This document shows positions 1 to 7,283 of a DNA stretch of 34,772 nt, one piece after another. Source of the DNA: Actinomycetes bacterium (lineage in GTDB: Bacteria > Actinomycetota > Actinomycetes > Mycobacteriales > Micromonosporaceae); contig JAEYGD010000119.1 in the NCBI GenBank assembly GCA_023402505.1, positions 1 through 34,772 of the forward strand, read 5' to 3'. The translations under genes were made by a program, and so were the position numbers. Numbering within the stretch: the first letter of the stretch is position 1; each line of letters starts with the position of its first letter. Under the pieces are notes generated by a model. That model saw only the letters and a program-made list of their open reading frames with translations, was not told where the DNA came from and ran no database searches.

Positions 1-436
1 CTCGGGTCCCGCCCGGCCCGGCGGCCGGCGCCGTCCCCTCCGGTCCGGTCACCGCGTCGGGCGCCGGTGGCTGCGCTCCGGCGGCCTGCTCACGGGCGTG
101 GCGCAACGCGTCGGCGTCGGCGGTGCGCCCTTCGCGCAGCGCGGCGATCTCCGCTTCCAGGACGCCGATCAGCTCCGACTTGTAACCGATGTCGTACGCC
201 GTCCGGCGCATCGCCTGGTCGACCTGCGCCATCCGGTAGCCGCGCAGGGCCGTGTCGAACCGGACCTCGGCGACGTCGGACTCGCGCAGCGGCCGGGTGC
301 CGGGCAGTGGCACCGCCTCGCCGTCCGGCTCGGCCGGCGCGAGACCGGGATCCCGACCGGTGACCAGCACGGTCACTCCGAAGACGACCGCGGCGACGGT
401 GAGCGCGACGACCAGCAGGAGCAGAACCTGACCCAT
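1..436 (-). CDS. DivIVA-domain membrane protein (partial, runs off the left edge)
   Basis: The reading frame opens with ATG at 436-434 on the minus strand and is still open at base 1, so at least 145 residues are seen and the C-terminus is missing. Residues 1-26 form one hydrophobic segment (QVLLLLVVALTVAAVVFG), an N-terminal membrane anchor. Residues from about 52 onward carry the DivIVA-type motif (VRFDTALRGYRMAQVDQ), followed by a helical stretch rich in Glu and Ala that suggests coiled coil, then a Pro/Ala/Gly-rich tail. DivIVA-domain proteins act at the poles and septum in polar growth of actinobacteria; the exact role of this small membrane-anchored type is not known to me. It diverges from the folP-like gene at 613, a neighbourhood also known around mycobacterial folP2. 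No clear ribosome binding site precedes the ATG, so the start is uncertain. Confidence 0.8.
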   Translation of the reverse strand, partial: MGQVLLLLVVALTVAAVVFGVTVLVTGRDPGLAPAEPDGEAVPLPGTRPLRESDVAEVRFDTALRGYRMAQVDQAMRRTAYDIGYKSELIGVLEAEIAALREGRTADADALRHAREQAAGAQPPAPDAVTGPEGTAPAAGPGGTR

Positions 437-612
437 GCACAGATCGTGGCATGTCGAACGGACAGGGGCGACCCCACCACCCCGGGACACCGCGTGAGCA
501 GCCGGATCGGCACCACCGGCTACCGCACGAGCAGCCGGATCGGCGCACCGGCTAGCGTCGTGATCGGCCGTGCGGCCCGGGCGGGCCGGCGGCGGAGAAC
601 TCGGGAGGTGGA

Positions 613-1482
613 ATGGCGGACGTGCTGCGGCTCGGTGGGCGGACGTTCGGTCCCGGCGAGCTGGCGGTCATGGCGATCGTCAACCGCACTCCGGACTCGT
701 TCTTCGACCGCGGCGCGACCTTCGCCCAGGACAGCGCGCTGCGCGCGGTGGGACGCGCGGTCGGTGAGGGCGCCGACATCATCGACATCGGTGGGGTCAA
801 GGCCGGACCGGGAGCCGAGGTCGACGCGGCCGAGGAGATCCGCCGGACCGTGGACACCATCGCCGCGGTCCGGGCCGCCTTCCCCGACGTGGTCATCTCC
901 ATCGACACGTGGCGGGCCGAGGTGGCCGTGGAGGCGGTGGCGGCCGGAGCGGACCTGCTCAACGACACGTGGTCCGGCGCCGACCCCGCGTTGGCCCGGG
1001 TCGCGGCGGAGACCGGCGCCGGCCTGGTCTGCTCGCACGCGGGCGGCCTGGCGCCGCGGACCCGACCGCACCGGGCGGCCTTCGCCGACGTCGTGGCCGA
1101 CGTGGTGGCGACGGTGACCGGGCTCGCCGAACGTGCGGTGTCCCTCGGCGTACGGCGGGACGGCATCCTGATCGACCCCGCTCACGACTTCGGCAAGAAC
1201 ACCCGTCACTCGCTGGAGATCACCCGTCGTCTCGACGAACTCTCCGCCACCGGCTGGCCGCTGCTGGTCGCCCTCTCGAACAAGGACTTCGTCGGCGAGA
1301 CCCTCGACCTGCCGGTCGCCGAGCGGCTCGAGGGGACCCTCGCCGCGACCGCGGTCTCGGCGTGGCTGGGCGCCCGGGTGTTCCGCGCCCACCAGGTCCG
1401 GCCCACGCGCCGGGTCCTGGACATGGTGGCCTCGATCCGGGGTGACCGCCCGCCGACGCTGACCCGGCGCGGCCTGGCCTGA
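613..1482 (+). CDS. folP2: dihydropteroate synthase homologue, FolP2 type
   Basis: 289 residues, the usual length for the pterin-binding TIM-barrel family. The N-terminal signature is AIVNRTPDSFFDRG (residues 21-34), matching the N-x-TPDSF signature of dihydropteroate synthase. Other family marks are DIIDIGG (55-61), SIDTWRAEV, LLNDTWSG and DPAHDFGKN near residue 195. In classical FolP the DIGG motif continues as ESTRPG, which forms part of the substrate-binding loop; here it reads VKAGPG (62-67). That variant is typical of the actinobacterial FolP2 paralogue, which in Mycobacterium tuberculosis has been reported to lack dihydropteroate synthase activity. So the fold is certain but folate synthesis by this protein is doubtful. 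ATG 613 follows GGGAGGTGGA (position about 603-610). It converges on nuoA across a GC-rich repeat region. Confidence 0.85.
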   Translation: MADVLRLGGRTFGPGELAVMAIVNRTPDSFFDRGATFAQDSALRAVGRAVGEGADIIDIGGVKAGPGAEVDAAEEIRRTVDTIAAVRAAFPDVVISIDTWRAEVAVEAVAAGADLLNDTWSGADPALARVAAETGAGLVCSHAGGLAPRTRPHRAAFADVVADVVATVTGLAERAVSLGVRRDGILIDPAHDFGKNTRHSLEITRRLDELSATGWPLLVALSNKDFVGETLDLPVAERLEGTLAATAVSAWLGARVFRAHQVRPTRRVLDMVASIRGDRPPTLTRRGLA

Positions 1483-1587
1483 CCGTACGACGGACGCCAA
1501 CGCGCCGGTACGGCCCGGCGGGCCGACCGCGCGTCGCCGGTTCGACAGGGCCCGCCCGGCTCGCCCGGTGCGGCGCGCGGCCCGGGG

Positions 1588-1722
1588 TCGTGTCGCCCCG
1601 GTCAGATGTCGCCCGGGTCAGATGTCGCCCGGTCAGGCGTCGCCCCGGGCCGCGTCGCCCGGGCCGCGTCGCCCGGTCAGGTGTCGCCCCGGGCCGCGTC
1701 GCCCGGGCCGCGTCGCCCCGGT
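1588..1722. repeat. imperfect short tandem repeats, GTCGCCCGGGCC-like
   Basis: The region between folP2 and nuoA is built from degenerate copies of a 12-17 bp unit of the form GTCGCCCGGGCCGC or GTCGCCCGGTCAG. I count about ten copies, some of them perfect duplicates. The repeats end exactly at the nuoA stop codon. They could form stacked hairpins and serve as a terminator between the two convergent genes. They are probably hypervariable in copy number between strains; that last point is inference. Confidence 0.75.
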
Positions 1723-2099
1723 CAGGTCCAGCGCAGGATGTTCTTCCGCCAGGCGTAGAGGATGCCCAGCGCCAGCACCGAGACGAAGATGGCCATCTCG
1801 ACGACGGTGACGAGGCCGAAGCCGGGCCGGTCGAAGACCACCGCCCAGGGGAAGAGGAAGACCGCCTCGACGGCGAACAACACGTACAGGTAGGCGTACA
1901 CGTAGTAGCGGATCTGCACCTGGGCCCAGTCGGCGCCCACCGGATCGAGGCCGCACTCGTACGTGGCGCGCTTGCCGGCCGGCTCGGCCGGACGGGCGGG
2001 ACGTAACACCCGGTTGGCCGCGAACGCAGTACCGAAGAAGAGAAGGCTGGCGAGGAGCAGCAGCCCGAGCGTCGCGTACGAGCCCAGGTAACCGGTCAC
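1722..2099 (-). CDS. nuoA: NADH-quinone oxidoreductase subunit A (orphan NuoA)
   Basis: 125 residues with three hydrophobic helices (about 8-30, 67-90 and 95-115), as expected for NuoA, the small membrane subunit at the junction of the peripheral and membrane arms of complex I. The family signature YECGLDPVG lies at about residues 47-55, followed by RYYVYAYLYVLFAVEAVFLFP, which is diagnostic. The start is GTG at 2099-2097. No other nuo gene is adjacent: the gene upstream diverges and folP2 converges from downstream, so this is a monocistronic nuoA. In Streptomyces a second, incomplete nuo cluster lies next to korAB-type genes; korAB is 2.2 kb away here, so this may be the last remnant of such a cluster (inference). 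Confidence 0.93.
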   Translation of the reverse strand: MTGYLGSYATLGLLLLASLLFFGTAFAANRVLRPARPAEPAGKRATYECGLDPVGADWAQVQIRYYVYAYLYVLFAVEAVFLFPWAVVFDRPGFGLVTVVEMAIFVSVLALGILYAWRKNILRWT

Positions 2100-2229
2100 G
2101 GTGGCTCAGCCTACCGGCCGGCCCGGCCGGCTCGCACCCAACACGTTACGGATTTGTTTCTCCCCGGGACTAGTGCCTCAGGACAACTGTTGCCGACCAT
2201 GGTTTCTCACCCACTGTCACGGAGGACTG

Positions 2230-3636
2230 ATGGCCCGCGTGGACCAACCATCCGGACGCCGCCCGCGCGACCCGCGTACGGCGTACCGGCTGGCCGTGTC
2301 GCTGGTGGCCGCGCTGACGGTCGCCGCGCTGACCGGGCTGGCCACCGCCGCACCGGTGCAGGGCGCCGTCACGGTCACCGACCCGGCCGACCCCGGCGGG
2401 GAGGCGACCGAGCCCGGCGGCGAGCCGACCGGTGACCCGACCTCGACCGCACCGGTACCGACCAGCCCACCACCCACCACGGCCGAGCCGACCGGCGCGC
2501 CCACCAGCGACCCGCCGCCCACGACCACCGGCCCGACGGCTCCGCCGCCGGTCACCACCGCGCCGACCAGCGCGGTCCCCACGACCGCCGCCCCGCCACC
2601 ACCACCCCCACCGGTGCGCTCGCCGGCCCCGGGCGCGGCGCCGTCACTGAGCGTCACCGTCAGCACCAGTGACGTGGTGCTGACCCCCGCGTACTGGAAC
2701 CGGCGGTCGACCGCGACGACCCTGCGGGTCACCGTCACCAACACCGGCACCGTCGCCAGCCAGATCCGCCTCGCCTACGCGCTGCCGGACGGCATCACGG
2801 ACGCCGGCACCGAGGGCTGCTCGGCGGTCGACGGCCGTGACCACCGGTGCGGCGGGTGGGCGGTCGCGCCCGGGGCACGGTTCAGCACCGACCTGCGGCT
2901 GCGGGTCAGCGGGGACGCCTGGCGGCGGATGCCCCTCAACGGCGCCGTACGGGTGACCGCCACCGCACCGGGCGCCAGCCCGGCCAGCGACGACCAGGGG
3001 TTCGCCGTGCTCTTCCCGCCCGGACCGCCGGCCGCCGGGATCCGGTTGGAGGCCGACGAGGTCGCGTTCGACGCCAGCGGCGCGGCGAACGGACTCCAGG
3101 TACGGCTCGGCAACACGGGAGCGGTGGACGCCAGCGGACGGATCGAGGTCGTCCTTCCGGCCGGGGTGACCGTACCGGCGCCGCCGCCCGGCTGCGTCGC
3201 CGTCGACCCCACGCGGACCCGGTGCGATGTCGGCACCGTGCCGGCCGGACGGACCGCCGATCTGCGCCTGCCGGTGACCGCCACACCGGAGGCACAGCGG
3301 AGCGCCCCGCTGGCCGGCGCGGTCATCGGCGAACTCGACCCCCGCAGCGGCCGGTCCCGCCAGGTCCAGATGAGTTTCCGGATCGTCGCCGCCGCCGCGG
3401 TGGCCACCCCAGTGGCGGCGACGGCCGCGCCGGTCGGTGCCCAGGACGGCGTGGCCGCCGGCGCGCCGGATACCGCCGGCGACGGCACGAGTTCGGTGCA
3501 ACGCACCGCCGTCATCCTGATCGCCGTCTCCACCCTGCTGGTCGTGCTGGCGCTCGCCCTCGCGACCGCCTCGCTGCGGCGCCGATCGACGGAGACGGCC
3601 ACCGGACCCGCGCCACCGGCAGGACCCGGCAACTGA
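2230..3636 (+). CDS. secreted, membrane-anchored surface protein with Pro/Thr-rich stalk
   Basis: 468 residues from ATG 2230, chosen because GGAGGA (2221-2226) lies just upstream and the protein then begins with a basic region and a hydrophobic signal segment (about 22-45, ending TAAPVQGA). Residues about 50-130 are a low-complexity Pro/Thr/Gly stalk. Two domains resembling repeats of beta-sandwich DUF11/CARDB-like type follow (about 135-255 and 265-380), each with a VTNTGTV- or LGNTGAV-like motif and a pair of cysteines (GC...RC) that could form disulfides. A C-terminal hydrophobic helix (about 430-450, VILIAVSTLLVVLALALA) and an RRR stop-transfer end the protein. There is no LPXTG motif, so it is held by the membrane helix. 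I do not recognise a specific function; adhesion or wall structure is plausible. Confidence 0.75.
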   Translation: MARVDQPSGRRPRDPRTAYRLAVSLVAALTVAALTGLATAAPVQGAVTVTDPADPGGEATEPGGEPTGDPTSTAPVPTSPPPTTAEPTGAPTSDPPPTTTGPTAPPPVTTAPTSAVPTTAAPPPPPPPVRSPAPGAAPSLSVTVSTSDVVLTPAYWNRRSTATTLRVTVTNTGTVASQIRLAYALPDGITDAGTEGCSAVDGRDHRCGGWAVAPGARFSTDLRLRVSGDAWRRMPLNGAVRVTATAPGASPASDDQGFAVLFPPGPPAAGIRLEADEVAFDASGAANGLQVRLGNTGAVDASGRIEVVLPAGVTVPAPPPGCVAVDPTRTRCDVGTVPAGRTADLRLPVTATPEAQRSAPLAGAVIGELDPRSGRSRQVQMSFRIVAAAAVATPVAATAAPVGAQDGVAAGAPDTAGDGTSSVQRTAVILIAVSTLLVVLALALATASLRRRSTETATGPAPPAGPGN

Positions 3637-4302
3637 ACCGACACGGGCGCCCCCGCCCTCCTGCCCCCGCCCTCCTGCCCCCGACCCCGCCCGCCTCCCC
3701 GTCACCGTCGACGCGAGCCGCGCTGGGCAGCACCGCAGCCCCCCACAACACGTCCAGCCCCCGTCACGCCAGCGCGAGCCGCGCTGGGCAGCAGTTTCGG
3801 GGAAGGTGCTGCCTCGGTCGTTCTGGTGGGGGCACTTTCCCCGAAAGTGTCGCCCCCCCTCGCGCGGGCGCGGCGCGCGTCGGGGTGGGGGGTGGGGTGG
3901 GGGTGGGGTGGGGGTGGGATCTGCCGGTGGCTTCCTCGGCCCGACCACCGTTCCCCGGCCGGGAGTGGCGCCGGCCACCGGACGGGCCACCCCATAGCGG
4001 ACAGCACGCCCGCTTCGGCACGGCTCGGCCCGAATCACGCGGTGATCTGGATTACGGCGGGCGGTGCAAAACACCTCGAAACCGGGCAGAGACTGCGCTT
4101 TCCCGATCCCAGTCGGCGGACCTCTCGAGTTTGTGACGAGGTGATCCGACGTAGGCTCTCAGGTGAGAAACGACAGCGGGCCGGACAACCACCACCGGTG
4201 GGTCGCGGCGGTGCGCCGAGGAGGTCACGTGACCGGGCAGGGCGAGGTCAGGAGCATGTGCGGCGGCCCGGGCGACCGTGCCGACCGAAGCGAGGTGCGG
4301 GT
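3637..4302. other. 666-bp intergenic region upstream of korA with repeats and a long hairpin
   Basis: No convincing gene lies here. It begins with a C-rich tract, then a 20-bp perfect direct repeat (3713-3732 and 3774-3793, beginning GCGAGCCGCG), then an inverted repeat (3795-3808 with 3833-3846) and a G-rich run GGGGTGGGGGGTGGGGTGGG (about 3884-3920) that could form a G-quadruplex. The rest, to the korA start at 4303, presumably holds the korA promoter; no confident -35/-10 pair was picked. Long reading frames crossing it are shadows. Confidence 0.6.
3795..3846. terminator. stem-loop downstream of the surface-protein gene
   Basis: TTTCGGGGAAGGTG (3795-3808) pairs with CACTTTCCCCGAAA (3833-3846): 14 pairs including one G-U wobble, with a 24-nt loop. 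There is no U-tract. It lies about 160 bp after the surface-protein stop and 450 bp before korA, so it may terminate the former or act as a regulatory structure. Confidence 0.45.
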
Positions 4303-6150
4303 GTGACCAAGCAGATCCGTCAACTGGACCGGGTGGTCATCCGCTTCGCCGGGGACTCCGGCGACGGCATGCAGCTCACCGGCGACCGCTTCACCTCCGA
4401 AACCGCCCAGCTCGGCAACGACATCTCCACGTTGCCCAACTTCCCCGCCGAGATCCGGGCACCCGCCGGCACCCTGCCGGGCGTGTCGAGCTTCCAGGTG
4501 CACTTCGCCGACTACGACATCCTCACTCCCGGCGACGCGCCGAACGTGCTGGTCGCGATGAACCCGGCGGCGCTCAAGGCCAATCTCGTCGACCTGCCGC
4601 GCGGCGCCGACATCATCGTCAACACGGACGAGTTCACCAAGCGCAACCTGACCAAGGTCGGCTACCAGAGCAACCCGCTGGAAGACGACTCGCTCGCCGG
4701 TTACGTGGTGCACCCGGTCGCCCTGACGTCGATGACCGTGGGCGCGCTCGCCGAGCACGCGGTGTCCAAGAAGGACGCCGAGCGGGCCAAGAACATGTTC
4801 GCGCTCGGCCTGCTGAGCTGGATGTACTCGCGGCCGTACGAGTCGACGCTGCGGTTCCTGGAGCGCAAGTTCGCGGCCCGGCCGGAGCTGGTGGCGGCCA
4901 ACGTCGCCGCGTTCAAGGCCGGCTGGAACTTCGGCGAGACGACCGAGGACTTCGCGGTCCGGTACGAGGTCAAACCGGCGAAGATGCAGCCGGGCAACTA
5001 CCGGAACATCACCGGCAACATGGCGCTCTCGCTCGGGCTGGTCGCCGCCGGCGTGCGCTCCGGGCTGCCGGTCTTCCTCGGGGCGTACCCGATCACGCCG
5101 GCGTCGGACATCCTGCACGAGCTGAGCAAGCACAAGCGGTTCGGTGTGCTCACCATGCAGGCGGAGGACGAGATCGCGGCGATCGGTGCGGCGCTGGGCG
5201 CGTCGTACGGCGGGGCGCTGGGCGTCACCACCACGAGCGGCCCGGGCGTCGCCCTGAAGAGCGAGACGATCTCGCTCGCGGTGGCCCTGGAGCTGCCCCT
5301 GGTCGTCGTCGACGTGCAGCGGGCTGGACCGTCGACCGGTATGCCGACCAAGACCGAGCAGGCCGATCTGAACATGGCGCTGTACGGCCGGCACGGCGAG
5401 GCGCCGGTGGCGGTGATCGCGCCGAAGTCCCCGGCGGACTGCTTCTACGCGGCGCTGGAGGCGGCGCGTATCGCGCTGACCTACCGCACGCCGGTGCTCC
5501 TGCTGTCGGACAACTACGTCGCCAACGGCTCCGAGCCGTGGCTGCTGCCCGACGTCGAGTCCCTGCCGGACCTGCGGGTCGAGTTCGCGACGAAGCCGAA
5601 CGGCGAGGACGGTACGACGTTCCTGCCGTACCTGCGGGACCCGGAGACCCTGGCCCGGCCGTGGGCCATTCCCGGCACTGCGGGCCTGGAGCACCGCATC
5701 GGTGGCCTGGAGAAGGCCGACAAGACCGGCGACATCTCGTACGACCCGGCGAACCACGACTTCATGGTGCGTACGCGCGCCGCCCGGATCGAGACGATCC
5801 CGGTGCCGGACGTCGAGGTGGAGGACCCGGACGGTGACGCCCGGGTGCTGGTGCTCGGCTGGGGTTCGACGTACGGGCCGATCGGCGCGGCCTGCCGCGG
5901 TCTGCGCCAGCGGGGTCTCGCCGTCGCCCAGGCGCACCTGCGGCATCTCGCCCCGATGCCGGCGAACCTCGGTGAGGTGCTGCGCTCCTACGAGCGGGTG
6001 GTCATCCCCGAAATGAACCTCGGTCAGCTCGCCCACGTGATCCGGGCCAAGTACCTGGTCGACGCGATCGGCTACAACCAGGTCCGCGGCCTGCCGTTCA
6101 CGGCCAACGAGCTGGAGACGATGCTGGAAGAGGTCCTGAAGAATGTCTGA
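4303..6150 (+). CDS. korA: 2-oxoacid:ferredoxin oxidoreductase, fused gamma-alpha subunit (KorA)
   Basis: 615 residues from GTG 4303, preceded by a GAGGTG stretch. The N-terminal part (residues about 10-190) is the gamma domain, starting RFAGDSGDGMQLTGD, as in 2-oxoglutarate and pyruvate ferredoxin oxidoreductases. The alpha domain follows (from about 230) with GAYPITPASDI, TMQAEDEIAAIGAALGAS and TTTSGPG, the pyrimidine-binding half of the thiamine diphosphate site. A transketolase C-like domain closes the protein (GWGSTYGP, HLRHLAPMP). With KorB it oxidatively decarboxylates 2-oxoglutarate (or a related 2-oxoacid) to the acyl-CoA, passing electrons to ferredoxin; it acts in the cytosol. The last 8 bases overlap korB, showing translational coupling. 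The closest known arrangement is the actinobacterial KorAB enzyme; substrate choice cannot be fixed from sequence alone. Confidence 0.95.
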   Translation: MTKQIRQLDRVVIRFAGDSGDGMQLTGDRFTSETAQLGNDISTLPNFPAEIRAPAGTLPGVSSFQVHFADYDILTPGDAPNVLVAMNPAALKANLVDLPRGADIIVNTDEFTKRNLTKVGYQSNPLEDDSLAGYVVHPVALTSMTVGALAEHAVSKKDAERAKNMFALGLLSWMYSRPYESTLRFLERKFAARPELVAANVAAFKAGWNFGETTEDFAVRYEVKPAKMQPGNYRNITGNMALSLGLVAAGVRSGLPVFLGAYPITPASDILHELSKHKRFGVLTMQAEDEIAAIGAALGASYGGALGVTTTSGPGVALKSETISLAVALELPLVVVDVQRAGPSTGMPTKTEQADLNMALYGRHGEAPVAVIAPKSPADCFYAALEAARIALTYRTPVLLLSDNYVANGSEPWLLPDVESLPDLRVEFATKPNGEDGTTFLPYLRDPETLARPWAIPGTAGLEHRIGGLEKADKTGDISYDPANHDFMVRTRAARIETIPVPDVEVEDPDGDARVLVLGWGSTYGPIGAACRGLRQRGLAVAQAHLRHLAPMPANLGEVLRSYERVVIPEMNLGQLAHVIRAKYLVDAIGYNQVRGLPFTANELETMLEEVLKNV

Positions 6151-7177
6151 GCCCGTCGCCCTCAAGCTCACCGCGAAGGACTTCAAGTCCGACCAGGAGG
6201 TGCGCTGGTGCCCCGGCTGCGGTGACTACGCGATCCTGGCGGCCGTGCAGGGCTTCATGCCCGAGCTGAACATCCCCCGGGAGCGGATCGTCTTCGTCTC
6301 CGGCATCGGCTGCTCGTCGCGCTTCCCGTACTACATGAACACGTACGGGATGCACTCGATCCACGGTCGCGCGCCGGCGATCGCCACCGGCCTGTCGGCC
6401 ACCCGCCCGGACCTGTCGGTGTGGGTGGTGACCGGCGACGGTGACGCGCTGTCGATCGGCGGCAACCACCTGATCCACGCCCTGCGGCGTAACGTCAACC
6501 TCAAGATCCTGCTGTTCAACAACCGGATCTACGGCCTGACCAAGGGGCAGTACTCGCCGACCTCCGAGGTCGGCAAGATCACCAAGTCGACGCCGGTCGG
6601 GTCGGCCGACGCGCCGTTCAACCCGCTGTCGCTGGCGTTGGGCGCGGAGGCGACGTTCGTCGCCCGTACGATCGACTCGGACCGCAAGCACCTCCAGTCG
6701 GTGCTGCGGGCGGCGGCCGAGCACGAGGGCTCGGCGTTCGTGGAGATCTACCAGAACTGCAACATCTTCAACGACGGCGCGTTCGACCCGGTCAAGGAGC
6801 CCGCCACCCGGGACGACTACCTGATCCGGCTGGAGCACGGCCAGCCGATCACGTTCGGCAAGGACGGGCAGTTCTGCGTCGTCCACCCGCCCGGCGGCTT
6901 CGGCCTGGAGGTCCGCGAGACTGCGGCCACCCCGGCGGAGGAGGTCGTCGTGCACGACGCCACGGTGACCGACCCGGCGTACGCGTTCGCGCTGTCCCGG
7001 CTGCCCGGCCTGGACCTGCGGAACACGCCGATCGGCGTCTTCCGCTCGGTGCCCCGCCCCTCGTACGACCGGGTGGTGCAGGAGCAGCTCGACGCCGCCC
7101 GGGCGAAGGTCACCGACACCCCGGAGCAGCAGCTCGCTGGTCTCCTCGGCAGCGGGGACACCTGGACGATCCTCTGA
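6143..7177 (+). CDS. korB: 2-oxoacid:ferredoxin oxidoreductase, beta subunit (KorB)
   Basis: 344 residues, typical for the beta subunit. It begins inside korA (ATG 6143, korA stop at 6148-6150), so the pair is one translationally coupled operon. WCPGCGDYA (residues 22-30; C23 and C26), GIGCSSR (C57) and YQNCNIF (C206) supply the four cysteines expected to bind the single [4Fe-4S] cluster. The thiamine diphosphate motif runs from TGDGDALSIGGNH (about 97-109) to the NN pair in LLFNNRIYGLTKGQYSPT (123-140). Together with KorA it forms the 2-oxoacid:ferredoxin oxidoreductase heterotetramer. No ferredoxin gene is adjacent. A strong bidirectional terminator follows at 7233-7264. Confidence 0.95.
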   Translation: MSEPVALKLTAKDFKSDQEVRWCPGCGDYAILAAVQGFMPELNIPRERIVFVSGIGCSSRFPYYMNTYGMHSIHGRAPAIATGLSATRPDLSVWVVTGDGDALSIGGNHLIHALRRNVNLKILLFNNRIYGLTKGQYSPTSEVGKITKSTPVGSADAPFNPLSLALGAEATFVARTIDSDRKHLQSVLRAAAEHEGSAFVEIYQNCNIFNDGAFDPVKEPATRDDYLIRLEHGQPITFGKDGQFCVVHPPGGFGLEVRETAATPAEEVVVHDATVTDPAYAFALSRLPGLDLRNTPIGVFRSVPRPSYDRVVQEQLDAARAKVTDTPEQQLAGLLGSGDTWTIL

Positions 7178-7232
7178 CCGGCGCGGCCGATCACCGTCCG
7201 GGAGTGGACGCGACCGGCCGCCGGGACAGCGA

Positions 7233-7264
7233 AAGGGCCCGCAACCGATCGGTTGCGGGCCCTT
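7233..7264. terminator. bidirectional rho-independent terminator between korB and the protease gene
   Basis: AAGGGCCCGCAACC (7233-7246), a GATC loop and GGTTGCGGGCCCTT (7251-7264) give a perfect 14-bp stem. It lies between the convergent ends of korB (7177) and the secreted protease (7284). The A-rich and T-rich flanks suit termination in both directions. Confidence 0.92.
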
Positions 7265-7283
7265 CCGGTACGGCGGTGCCCGA

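Noticed and set aside
1588..1722. CRISPR array
   Set aside because: The repeats are short, degenerate and contiguous, with no spacers and no cas genes.
2644..4074. 476-aa minus-strand frame across the surface-protein gene and the intergenic region
   Set aside because: Composition is typical of GC-rich antisense frames and shows no motif.
4225..6186. 653-aa minus-strand open frame over korA
   Set aside because: Arg/Gly/Asp-rich, no domain; korA on the plus strand is unambiguous.
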